From Polaromonas sp. (lineage in GTDB: Bacteria; Pseudomonadota; Gammaproteobacteria; Burkholderiales; Burkholderiaceae_C), in contig JANYGP010000024.1 in NCBI GenBank assembly GCA_025362315.1, positions 1 through 64,000 of the forward strand: a DNA stretch of 64,000 nt, given 5' to 3'. The notes under the pieces are model-generated. The model was given only the letters and a program-made list of their open reading frames with translations. It was not told where the DNA came from and ran no database searches. Shown here in pieces: positions 48,020 to 55,826 of the stretch. Position 1 is the stretch's first letter, and the number at the start of each line of letters is the position of its first letter. The translations under genes and the position numbers were made by a program.

Positions 48020-48598
48020 ATGGTGTTCATATGTAAGATAAATAGTATTGCAGTCCATATAATACGGGCGCAAGCAGCTATAAAATTAGTAGCATTTGTC
48101 AACTTATTATTTTTCGTACCGGTGTTTGCCCAAGCTGCCATTCAGGCCCGCTATGTTCAGTTTGGCACCGTCTCGCGTGTGGTGGATGGCGACACGGTCT
48201 GGGTTCAAATCGGCAGCCATGCAAAGCCACTCAAAGTGCGGATTCAGGGCATAGATGCGCCTGAAATATGCCAGAGTGGCGGTCAGCAGACCCAAGCGGC
48301 TCTGAAAGGCAAAATATTGGGGCAGACTGTGACAGTCACGTCAAGTTCGCGCGATGACTTTGGACGAACTGTGGGCATGTTGCATCTGCACGAGCAGGAT
48401 ATTGGCCGCTGGATGGTCTCTCAGGGATATGCGTGGGTGTACAGCTTTCGGCACAAAAAAGGCCCGTATGCGGGCGAGTTTGCAGCTGCGCAAGGAGCCA
48501 GGCTTGGCATATTCGCCAATGCACAAACACAGGAGCCCAGAGAATTTCGCAAGGCAAATGGAAGCTGCCGGTTGTCCGCTTATCGTCCTACAAGCTAA
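48020..48598 (+). CDS. Secreted thermonuclease (SNase-like)
   Basis: The 192-residue protein has a staphylococcal nuclease fold: SRVVDGDTVWV, VRIQGIDAPE (Arg74, Glu82), and DDFGRTVGML (Arg116), the catalytic positions of the family. An N-terminal hydrophobic segment ending near VFAQAA is a signal peptide. Residues 11-25, including the start of that segment, are encoded by a dispersed repeat. No alternative start lies between the ATG at 48020 and the nuclease domain except a late GTG. Confidence 0.88.
   Translation: MVFICKINSIAVHIIRAQAAIKLVAFVNLLFFVPVFAQAAIQARYVQFGTVSRVVDGDTVWVQIGSHAKPLKVRIQGIDAPEICQSGGQQTQAALKGKILGQTVTVTSSSRDDFGRTVGMLHLHEQDIGRWMVSQGYAWVYSFRHKKGPYAGEFAAAQGARLGIFANAQTQEPREFRKANGSCRLSAYRPTS
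48050..48093 (-). repeat. Dispersed repeat copy at the 5' end of the nuclease gene
   Basis: It reads GCAGTCCATATAATACGGGC, GCAAGCAGCTATAAAATTAG, TAGC, a good copy in the same orientation and reading frame as those in lpxB, the methyltransferase and the DUF4149 gene. It encodes A-Q-A-A-I-K-L-V within the signal peptide. Confidence 0.9.
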
Positions 48599-48697
48599 AC
48601 AGATTAGGCTGACAGTTCACCGGACAAGGCGTTGGTAAAGTTATCTAACTAGCTTTCGGCAATAACGCAGAAAGCTGCATAACTTTAAGGAACTACC

Positions 48698-48895
48698 ATG
48701 AACAAAGACCAGGTAAAAGGCCGAGTTGAGCAGGCTGCTGGCAAAGTAAAAGAAGTGACTGGCAAGGTTGTTGGCAACGACAAATTGCAAGCCGAAGGCA
48801 ACCTTGACCAGCTCAAGGGCAAGGTAAAAGCAGGTGTTGGCGATGCCAGGCAACAAGTCAAAGACAAAGCCCAAAAAGTTGTGAACAAGATTTAA
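48698..48895 (+). CDS. CsbD family stress protein
   Basis: The 65-residue, highly charged protein matches CsbD (NKDQVKGRVEQAAGKVKEVTGK and LKGKVKAGVGDARQQVKDK). CsbD-like proteins are abundant under general or osmotic stress, with unknown mechanism. AAGGAAC precedes the ATG at 48698. It opens an accessory-looking cluster of small envelope and stress genes. Confidence 0.9.
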   Translation: MNKDQVKGRVEQAAGKVKEVTGKVVGNDKLQAEGNLDQLKGKVKAGVGDARQQVKDKAQKVVNKI

Positions 48896-48990
48896 GGGTT
48901 GGATCAATGGCCATATTTTCTTTATCAGCTGTTGTTTTACCGCTAGCGTCAGTATCAGAAGCAAGAACCAAAACAAGGGCAGTGACAGCA

Positions 48991-49443
48991 ATGAAACTGT
49001 TGTTGGCGATGGGCGCTTTGACTGTGTTGAGCGCTTGCGGCAAGACCGATGACGGCCGGACTGTAGGCCAAAAGCTTGATTCAGCGGTCAGCAGTACAGA
49101 GCAGGCCGCAAAAGATGCCAAGAACAGTGCTGAAAATTCTTTGAACAAAGTCGGTAACGCAACGAAAGATGCTGTTCAAATGACCGAGGTCAACAGCTCA
49201 AACACCGGTAGAGTAATCGGCGCGAGCGTTGACGACGTCGCCATTACTGCATCAGTATCTGCAAGCTTGGTCAAGGATGCTGACCTCAGTGCTATCAAAA
49301 TCGATGTTGACACCAAAAATGGTGTTGTATTGTTGACTGGCCCCGCACCGTCAGCTGCAGCACGTGACAGGGCATCCAGCATTGCCAAAAGTGTCAAAGG
49401 CGTCACGTCGGTTGAAAATAAACTGGTCGTCAAAGGCAGCTAA
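48991..49443 (+). CDS. BON domain lipoprotein
   Basis: The 150-residue protein has a lipoprotein signal with lipobox LSAC (Cys16), an Ala/Ser/Lys-rich helical linker (residues about 20-70) and a C-terminal BON domain (about 85-148). BON domains bind membranes in the periplasm. The frame is open to a start at 48907, but the lipobox supports the ATG at 48991. It is a paralogue of the BON protein at 50884-51222. Confidence 0.85.
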   Translation: MKLLLAMGALTVLSACGKTDDGRTVGQKLDSAVSSTEQAAKDAKNSAENSLNKVGNATKDAVQMTEVNSSNTGRVIGASVDDVAITASVSASLVKDADLSAIKIDVDTKNGVVLLTGPAPSAAARDRASSIAKSVKGVTSVENKLVVKGS

Positions 49444-49487
49444 CTAAGACTCCTGGTGGCACTGCTTTTGCAAGGGCAGTACACCGG

Positions 49488-50789
49488 TCAAGTAGGCACC
49501 GCTGGTTGACTGCTCTGTATGACCAGGTGTACAAAATGCAGTTTGGTCACCACAGTTGCAGGCAATACAAACGGATAAAAATCTGGCTGTCCCATACTTC
49601 GATTCATTTCATTGAGCAGAACTGTCAGACCAGCCCATTCATTTAAAAAGTTTAAAAACTCGCGAGCAGCTGCATCGTTTGACCCGTCAAACAAGGCGCT
49701 TGCAGAAAATGGCGTGAAATCAAGAAGCTGTGGATTGACAGTGAGCCCAAAACTCTGGGCCGTGTCGAGCGTGTCGCACATGTGAAGGTAATGTGCCCAG
49801 GTTTCTGCCCAGTCTTCCCAAGGGTGACTGCTGGCGTAGCTGCTGACATAGTTCAGCCCCCAATTTTTTGGCGGCCCTGAAGCATAGTTGGCCTGAATGC
49901 TCGTTGCGTAGTCTTGCGACTCGTCTCCAAACAGATGGCGAAAGTCACTTATCCAGTCTGAATTTTTAACCAGACGGTCCCAAAAATAATGACCTGTTTC
50001 GTGCCTGAAATGTCCCAGAAGCGTCCGGTACGGCTCTCCCATTGCGGTTCGTACAGACTCGCGGGTAGCATCATCAGCCTCCTGTAAATTCAGGGTGATC
50101 AAACCGCTGTCATGACCGGTCATTACGGTACTTTCGCCCGGCAGGGGATTCACAAGGTCAAATGCCAAACCGTTTTCAGAATCCTCTGATTTGGAAACAA
50201 TGCCAAGGCCCAGCCCAATCAAGCCTGCAAGCATTCTCCGCTTTGCCAGCTCAACTCGACCCCAATACACCTTGTTTTCAGGATGCGCCGCATCTGTCAG
50301 GTCAGGAATGGTCCGGTTCAAACTGCATGCGACGCAATAGATCTTTCCAACTGGCTCGTTTGCATTGATCAGCCAATTGCAAGCAGCTGGAGTTTGAAGA
50401 TTGGCACACCGTCTGTATTGTGCTGTTGGAATTTCTGGAGCTGCGGCATCAAAATTGACATTTGCATCGATGCTGTCGTCAAGGGATGGTGCAGAGTTTT
50501 CACTGACAATTTTGTTTTGATCGCTGGCAACTTCAGTGCCCGGCGCGGTATTCAAGTTGGAGGCGGAGTCAGATCCAGACTTGGATGCAGACTGAGCATA
50601 AATAGCACCGGTTTTGCCATATTCTTGCCATAAGCCGATATCCGACGTGTCCGGGTACACCGTACTTTTTTCAAGTGGAATCAGCAGCCGCAAGGCTGTG
50701 TCAAACCCGAGGGGTGTACTGCAGACCAGGCAAACGCTGTTTCTAAAAAAAACAGCGTTACCGCATTGGCAACGGTAACGCTTTAACAT
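49488..50789 (-). CDS. Zinc ribbon plus zinc metallopeptidase-like protein with low-complexity insert
   Basis: The 433-residue protein has an N-terminal zinc ribbon (Cys7, Cys9, Cys20, Cys23), a second Cys group (128, 137, 152, 155) and an HETGH metalloprotease motif (His263, Glu264, His267), as in the putative zinc-binding peptidases of COG4307. Between the two Cys groups, residues 64-122 are Ser/Ala/Asp/Asn-rich, an insert I do not expect in the family. The ATG at 50789 (MLKRYRCQCG) is the natural start although the frame is open 19 codons further. Confidence 0.8.
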   Translation of the reverse strand: MLKRYRCQCGNAVFFRNSVCLVCSTPLGFDTALRLLIPLEKSTVYPDTSDIGLWQEYGKTGAIYAQSASKSGSDSASNLNTAPGTEVASDQNKIVSENSAPSLDDSIDANVNFDAAAPEIPTAQYRRCANLQTPAACNWLINANEPVGKIYCVACSLNRTIPDLTDAAHPENKVYWGRVELAKRRMLAGLIGLGLGIVSKSEDSENGLAFDLVNPLPGESTVMTGHDSGLITLNLQEADDATRESVRTAMGEPYRTLLGHFRHETGHYFWDRLVKNSDWISDFRHLFGDESQDYATSIQANYASGPPKNWGLNYVSSYASSHPWEDWAETWAHYLHMCDTLDTAQSFGLTVNPQLLDFTPFSASALFDGSNDAAAREFLNFLNEWAGLTVLLNEMNRSMGQPDFYPFVLPATVVTKLHFVHLVIQSSQPAVPT

Positions 50790-50883
50790 TTTTATTCTTC
50801 CAAAATTTGCAGTGTGGTCCAGTACGAACAAAACCGCTGCAACCACCGTCCACTAGTATCCATGACAGACGGCGCAATCAGAT

Positions 50884-51222
50884 TTATGGGCGAACAACAA
50901 TGTCGTTGCGAACAGAACGCACATTCTTCACGCTGCGTGCCAAACTCTCAGCTTGGGCTTTTTCAGCCGCTGATTTCGCAAATCCTGACAATTGAACTGT
51001 TCCGTTCAAAGTTTCAACGCTGATGGAGGCTGCAGAAACAGTCTTGTCTTCTACCATTTTGGCTTTGACCGCTGTGGTGATGCCGGCGTCGTCTATGTAC
51101 GCACCAGTTGTTTCCTGACCGCGGACAACCGCGCAGCCAGTTGACAATACGGTCATGCCTGCCAATGCAGAGAATGCGCAAACCAGCGTAGCAGCACGGA
51201 CAAAGTTGGACGAATAATTCAT
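50884..51222 (-). CDS. BON domain lipoprotein
   Basis: The 112-residue protein has a lipobox LSTGC (Cys30) and one BON domain (residues about 44-112; DDAGITTAVKAKMVEDKTVS). It belongs to the OsmY-like periplasmic stress proteins. It is clearly similar to the BON domain of the lipoprotein at 48991, so one may derive from the other. It lies downstream of the envelope gene series on the minus strand. Confidence 0.88.
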   Translation of the reverse strand: MNYSSNFVRAATLVCAFSALAGMTVLSTGCAVVRGQETTGAYIDDAGITTAVKAKMVEDKTVSAASISVETLNGTVQLSGFAKSAAEKAQAESLARSVKNVRSVRNDIVVRP

Positions 51223-51318
51223 GGGATTACCTCAAAAGTTGATATGTTTAAATTGGTGCAGAGTTAAAAATGCATGATTGACAGTGGCACCACACCGGCA
51301 AACTTGCGCATTGATCAG

Positions 51319-51792
51319 TCAGGATGCGGGTGGCCTGGCTTGAGATTTGGATCGGGACAAAAGCATGGAAAGCGCCATATTGGTCATGCCTGAAGACTTT
51401 ACAACTGCCACCAATAATCCGGTTATAGAAACCAGGCGCCACGGCCGGATAAAAACTGTTGCAACACCAGCAACTGCTGCAATGCCGATAAGTTGATATG
51501 GCTTGTTTTTTGCATATTGGTTCAAGGCAGGCTCAGCAATTTCCAAAACCAACTTTGCCGGGTGGTGACGCCACCAGGTGTGCAACGTTCTTGCCAAGCC
51601 CAAAAGCATTGAATCCTTTGGGCGTTCGGCATCACCTTGAGCCAGGTAGACGCTGCTTTGCTGCTCATCAGCAGGTGCGTCGTTGTCGCCTCTGGCCATG
51701 TAGGCAACCAGTTTTTTACGGCTCGCTGTCATCCGTTGTTCAGGCGTTAAAACCTTGGCAAGGTCAACAGAGTCTGTAGGCAGGGTTGTCAT
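51319..51792 (-). CDS. Small membrane protein of the stress cluster, unknown function
   Basis: The 157-residue protein has a charged N-terminus (residues 1-65), a helix with WWRHHPAKLVLEIAEPAL, and two hydrophobic stretches around residues 95-130. No family is recognised with confidence. Its place just after the holin-like and DUF883 genes is like that of YqjK-type genes in the E. coli yqjCDEK set, but no sequence match was seen. A signal peptide is not evident. Confidence 0.6.
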   Translation of the reverse strand: MTTLPTDSVDLAKVLTPEQRMTASRKKLVAYMARGDNDAPADEQQSSVYLAQGDAERPKDSMLLGLARTLHTWWRHHPAKLVLEIAEPALNQYAKNKPYQLIGIAAVAGVATVFIRPWRLVSITGLLVAVVKSSGMTNMALSMLLSRSKSQARPPAS

Positions 51793-51818
51793 TTTTAGAC
51801 TTTAACCGTCACAACAAA

Positions 51819-52184
51819 TCAAGATGCCATGCGCAAGGCACTGACGTCATTTTTCAACTGTGTCTTGAGATCAGCAAAGTTACCGTGAACAAGCGGCTGT
51901 ACAGCTTTAAAACCTGCCCAAACAGCAATCAACAGAACGACTCCCGGTACAACAACCAGTGACCAGTGAAACTGATTTAAAGTAAATCCGAGCATGACGG
52001 CCACGCCCAACAACGAGACAAAAATTGAACCACAAATCACCGCCACTGATCCAGCTATTGCACGCTTGACAAACTGCGTACCTACAGCTTTTGCATCCTG
52101 ATTAATCACAGCGCAATAGGCTGAAACATGCTCAGCAATCAAATCCGGACGCTGGATGGCAGTTGAAAAAATTGGATGAAGCAT
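51819..52184 (-). CDS. Phage-holin-like/YqjE family membrane protein
   Basis: The 121-residue protein has two central membrane helices (residues about 45-68 and 74-96) flanked by charged ends, as in the YqjE/DUF1469 family. These proteins accompany DUF883 proteins in many proteobacteria. The role is unknown, possibly membrane or ribosome hibernation-linked as for YqjD. It follows the DUF883 gene by 41 bases. Confidence 0.7.
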   Translation of the reverse strand: MLHPIFSTAIQRPDLIAEHVSAYCAVINQDAKAVGTQFVKRAIAGSVAVICGSIFVSLLGVAVMLGFTLNQFHWSLVVVPGVVLLIAVWAGFKAVQPLVHGNFADLKTQLKNDVSALRMAS

Positions 52185-52225
52185 AGGCTACTGGTTAACA
52201 GAACAACAATATTTTCAGCAGATAT

Positions 52226-52615
52226 TCAACGGTAATTGCGTCGACCGTTTGACGACATGAGCAATGCCAGGCCCGCGCCCACCGCAGCTGCAATCAGAAT
52301 TGACTGAATTGGCTTTTCAGCAACATAGCGTGTGGTCACAGCGCTGTAGTTAGAGAGCTTTTCTTTTGCCTGATCTGTTGTGTATGAAGCCATGTCCATG
52401 CCGCGTTGCGCATAGTCCTGGGCTTTGCTGGCCAGCTTTTCCAGAACAGGTTCAACCTTGCTTTGAAGGCTGTGCATTTTATCCTCAGCTGAATCCAGCA
52501 CTTCATTTGTATAGCCACGGGTAGCATCAATGGCTTTGTCAGCAGAGTGGGCCATGTTTTCCGCTGCCTGGCGAGCATTTTGCGATGTGGAAGAGGTAGA
52601 TGCTGGAGTAATCAT
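52226..52615 (-). CDS. DUF883 (ElaB/YqjD-like) protein
   Basis: The 129-residue protein has a long amphipathic helical region (residues about 10-95) and a C-terminal membrane helix (IQSILIAAAVGAGLALLMSS) followed by basic residues (NGRRNYR). In E. coli YqjD anchors ribosomes to the inner membrane in stationary phase under RpoS; that is family knowledge, not seen here. A TTG at 52627 is also in frame; the ATG at 52615 is preferred. Confidence 0.83.
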   Translation of the reverse strand: MITPASTSSTSQNARQAAENMAHSADKAIDATRGYTNEVLDSAEDKMHSLQSKVEPVLEKLASKAQDYAQRGMDMASYTTDQAKEKLSNYSAVTTRYVAEKPIQSILIAAAVGAGLALLMSSNGRRNYR

Positions 52616-52660
52616 GATGACTTTCAAAAGATAGAAAAAAAGGGGGGCTATAGCCGGGTT

Positions 52661-52825
52661 TCAGCTTTTGCGGACCAGACTGATTACAAAACTGATCGCA
52701 GCCATGATGGCAAAAATGAAAAACAGGATTTTCGCAATCTCAACAGCCCCGGAGGCGATGCCGCCAAAACCGAAGATGGCCGCGATAAGGGCAATGACCA
52801 AAAATACAACTGAATAGTGCAGCAT
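52661..52825 (-). CDS. DUF1328 small membrane protein
   Basis: This 54-residue gene is easy to miss. Translation of the minus strand from the ATG at 52825 gives [20 protein letters not shown] followed by [16 protein letters not shown] and a second hydrophobic helix, ending LVRKS. It matches the DUF1328/YtjA family of two-helix membrane proteins seen in stress regulons. AAAGG lies eight bases upstream. It heads the minus-strand series to the DUF883, holin-like and BON genes. Confidence 0.87.
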   Translation of the reverse strand: MLHYSVVFLVIALIAAIFGFGGIASGAVEIAKILFFIFAIMAAISFVISLVRKS

Positions 52826-53057
52826 GCGTGGCGCCTTTGTAAGGGTTACGGAAATAGCAGTAGAAATCCAAGCAGTTTGATAACAATCGATAAACCCAAA
52901 TCAAACCAGCCCGACAGTTACAAAGCATAAATTGCCGCGACAATGAACTTCATCGGTAACAAGCGCAGTGAGTTGTCAGACATGTCGTTACATGCCTGTA
53001 GGATTTTACTGACAATAAAACACAATTCCGATAACACGACCGGGCAATTTTTAGCTT

Positions 53058-54392
53058 CTATTTTGGCAGCACTGCACGCACACAAGTACCGGCGCCGGAT
53101 TCGCTGCTGACAGTCAGTTTGCCACCGGCTGCTTCCACCCGATGACGCATTCCTTGTATGCCATGGCTGGTTGGCGCAATGTTAGAAGGGTTAAATCCAA
53201 CGCCGTCATCGCGCACTTCGACCATTGCATAACCGCCCTGGTTCTGGAGACTGACTGTTATGTGTTTGGCATCTGCATATTTGGCAATGTTGGTAAGGGA
53301 CTCTTGCACCAGCCGAAAGACCGTCAGCTGTGCCGCACCGCCAAGCTCAACGCTTTCCAGATCATTGGTGAGCGGTGTACCAGAGCGCTCCTGATATTCA
53401 CGTCCCAATATTTCCAGGGAAGCCACCAGACCCAAATGCGAGAGTGACGACGGGCGGAGGTCTTCAACAATGCGGCGTTTCAATGCGATGCCATTGTTAA
53501 GTGTTTCTGTCAAATGCGAAATACGCTCGATTGCTTCAGGCTGGGCTGGCGTTATGCGAGATTTGAGCCGCGCCACATCCAGTTTGGCAGCAGTCAACAG
53601 GGCGCCCAGCTCGTCATGCAGTTCTCGGGCCAGATGGCCCCGTTCATCTTCGCGGACATTTTGCAGGTGGGTTGCCAATTCGGCAAGATTGGCAGTCCGT
53701 TCCCGTACCTGCAGATCAAGCTGATCCCGCTCACGCTTGAGGGCGTCCTGCTCCCGATTGCCCGAGTTGAGCAAAGCGCGGGTTTGCAGCAAATACATGT
53801 AAAAGGCCAGCAACCCCCCAACCGCCATGATTGCAATGCCAATGCGTGACAGCTGAAGGGTTCTCCTGACTTGGGCTTGACCCCGTGCAATGTTGCGGAT
53901 ACTGCTGGCTGCCAGCGTGTCAGCTTGCCTGCGAATGGCTTCCATCTGATCTTTGCCAATGTCTGTTGTCAGGACAAATCTCCACGCATCATCTTTGCCG
54001 GCATCGCGCATCTTGATGGTCAGGTCCATTTCAACCAGTTTGCGGGAAACATGCCGCGACATGACACCAAACTCGGCCAACTGCTCGGCATCAGGAGTAA
54101 AGATAATCCGCAACTGGTCAAGTTGCTGGTTGATTGTTTTTAAAGTCTCGTTATAAGGCAGCAAATACGACGGGCTGCCGGTCAACAAATAACCACGCTG
54201 GCCGGTTTCAGCATCCAGCATGGACTGCATCAGTTCATTGAGGGCACTGCGTGTACTTTGTGCCTGCTCCATGTTGTTGACTGCCTTGACCGTGGTGTGG
54301 TGGCCTGCCTCGTTTATGAAAACGATCAAAGCCACCGCTGACACCGCCATCAGCAGGCTGATTGCGATGGCAGGAACTTTAAAAAACCTCAC
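53058..54392 (-). CDS. NarL-type sensor histidine kinase with CHASE3 domain
   Basis: The 444-residue kinase has two membrane helices (about residues 8-28 and 185-203) flanking a CHASE3 sensor with DAETGQRGYLLTG, then a HisKA_3 region with the phosphorylated His259 in LARELHDELGALL, and a HATPase domain (ESLTNIAKYADA, VRDDGVGF). The reading frame could start at TTG 54431, but a strong GGAGGAG sits five bases before the GTG at 54392, which I take as the start. It is divergent from its likely partner response regulator. Confidence 0.93.
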   Translation of the reverse strand: MRFFKVPAIAISLLMAVSAVALIVFINEAGHHTTVKAVNNMEQAQSTRSALNELMQSMLDAETGQRGYLLTGSPSYLLPYNETLKTINQQLDQLRIIFTPDAEQLAEFGVMSRHVSRKLVEMDLTIKMRDAGKDDAWRFVLTTDIGKDQMEAIRRQADTLAASSIRNIARGQAQVRRTLQLSRIGIAIMAVGGLLAFYMYLLQTRALLNSGNREQDALKRERDQLDLQVRERTANLAELATHLQNVREDERGHLARELHDELGALLTAAKLDVARLKSRITPAQPEAIERISHLTETLNNGIALKRRIVEDLRPSSLSHLGLVASLEILGREYQERSGTPLTNDLESVELGGAAQLTVFRLVQESLTNIAKYADAKHITVSLQNQGGYAMVEVRDDGVGFNPSNIAPTSHGIQGMRHRVEAAGGKLTVSSESGAGTCVRAVLPK

Positions 54393-54397
54393 GCGGA

Positions 54398-54404
54398 CTC
54401 CTCC
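54398..54404 (-). promoter_or_regulatory. Ribosome binding site that fixes the kinase GTG start
   Basis: On the minus strand GGAGGAG lies five bases before the GTG at 54392. This favours that codon over the in-frame TTG at 54431, which would add 13 residues. Confidence 0.8.
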
Positions 54405-54469
54405 TACAAACAGTTCGGGTAAAAACGTCAATAATCAAAAGAATTAAAAACGGTTGAGAAAGACAAATA

Positions 54470-55102
54470 ATGATCAAGATCGGCATTGTTGATGATCACG
54501 CCATCGTGCGCTCAGGCTTGAGGCAATTTTTTTCCGAGCATGTCGATTTGCGTGTAGCAGGCGAAGCTGCCAGTGGCCGCGAAGCGATTGATTTGGTGCG
54601 CAATGTTGAACTGGACATATTGGTCATGGATTTGTCAATGCCGGGACAAAGCGGTATCGACGCATTGGCCATGATTCGCGCCAAAGCGCCTGATGTCGGC
54701 ATTCTTATTTTGAGCGGTTACCCAGAGGAGCATTATGCGGTCAGTCTGATCCGTCAGGGTGCAAGTGGCTACCTGAACAAGGAGTGCGATCCGCAAGAAA
54801 TTGTCAATGCAATCCGGGTCATTTCCTTGGGCAAGCGTTACATCACGGCAAGTGTTGCGGAGTTGCTGGCCCAGCAGCTGAATCGGCCGCAAGACATGGC
54901 GTCGCATGAACAATTGTCAGAACGGGAGTTTCAGGTATTTCTAAAACTTGCGAAGGGAGAGACTGCTGGTGATATTGCCAAAGCCTTGTCACTGAGTGTC
55001 AAAACGGTCAGTACCTATCGAACCCGGGTGATGGAAAAGATGAGCTTGGCGTCAAACAGCGACTTGACTTATTACGCGCTGAAAAACAAGCTTATTGATT
55101 GA
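54470..55102 (+). CDS. NarL/FixJ family response regulator
   Basis: The 210-residue protein has a receiver domain with acidic pair Asp8/Asp9, phospho-acceptor Asp54 in LVMDLSMPG, and conserved Lys in YLNKE, followed by a LuxR-type helix-turn-helix (LSEREFQVFLKLAKGETAGD, then VKTVSTYRTRVMEKM). It is divergent from the CHASE3 kinase across 77 bases, so it is the likely partner. The stop codon lies within a tetranucleotide repeat. Confidence 0.95.
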   Translation: MIKIGIVDDHAIVRSGLRQFFSEHVDLRVAGEAASGREAIDLVRNVELDILVMDLSMPGQSGIDALAMIRAKAPDVGILILSGYPEEHYAVSLIRQGASGYLNKECDPQEIVNAIRVISLGKRYITASVAELLAQQLNRPQDMASHEQLSEREFQVFLKLAKGETAGDIAKALSLSVKTVSTYRTRVMEKMSLASNSDLTYYALKNKLID

Positions 55103-55116
55103 TTGATTGATTGATT
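55094..55116 (+). repeat. (ATTG)5 tetranucleotide tract across the response regulator stop
   Basis: Five ATTG units followed by ATT run from 55094 to 55116. The stop TGA (55100-55102) lies inside. All three frames through the tract contain TGA early, so slippage would change only the last few residues. Confidence 0.9.
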
Positions 55117-55235
55117 AAATGGTTAATTGACCCAATGGGTGTTTGAATAATTAACAATATAAGGGGAGCAACTGCACACCGAGTTTTATTGCAATCGAAT
55201 TTTTGCCAAATGCTGAAACAAAAAGCACAACACAT

Positions 55236-55634
55236 TTAATCAATATTGCCACTTTGCTTTCGGCAATAGTCAACCAGCGCATCAATTTCGTTTGATTTGT
55301 CAAACACTGCGTCAACACCAAGCTGAATGCATCGCTGGCGAATATCAACAGTTGCATAATTGCTCAGCACCACAATTTTTTGTGTCGGCTTTCTTTCTCT
55401 GCACGCAGCCAAAACGCCCAAACCACTGCCTTGCTTTAAAAATAGATCAAGGATTGCCAAATCCCATTGATGCGGATTGTTCAGTAGCCATTCCTTGCCA
55501 TCATTTTCATTGTCAGATGTACCAACAGCACTTACGCAGGCAAGCTCCTCCAGAGTCGCAATCAGATTGTCCCGAATGGTCGGGTTGTCTTCAACAAGAT
55601 AAGTTTTGATAATCACAGGAGGCGTTAAAGACAT
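55236..55634 (-). CDS. Single-domain response regulator
   Basis: The 132-residue protein is a receiver alone: YLVEDNPTIRDNL with an acidic pair, phospho-acceptor Asp63 in LAILDLFLKQGSG, and VFDKSNE with the conserved Lys. There is no output domain. The frame is open up to 55754; ATGs at 55634 and 55667 are possible, and I use 55634 because receiver homology begins there. It converges with the NarL-type regulator and is divergent from the AsmA-like gene. Confidence 0.85.
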   Translation of the reverse strand: MSLTPPVIIKTYLVEDNPTIRDNLIATLEELACVSAVGTSDNENDGKEWLLNNPHQWDLAILDLFLKQGSGLGVLAACRERKPTQKIVVLSNYATVDIRQRCIQLGVDAVFDKSNEIDALVDYCRKQSGNID

Positions 55635-55826
55635 CTGCTGATGCAAAGGAGCAATTACGGAACGCATGGGTGATTTTGCATGTAAAGCAATGCTCAAAGT
55701 GTAGGAAATTTCCCACTGTTCAAGCTCTGTCGGCGCCTGCCCACACATTGGCAATGCAGCAGATGACCCTTAATTTTAAATGCAATGCAGACAATCAAAC
55801 AGCCTGTTCAAAGGAATCCACAATTT

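Noticed and set aside
48649-55270. 13-base word GCTTTCGGCAATA at about 48652 and again at about 55257
   Set aside because: One copy is within a coding region and the matches do not extend, so chance is likely.
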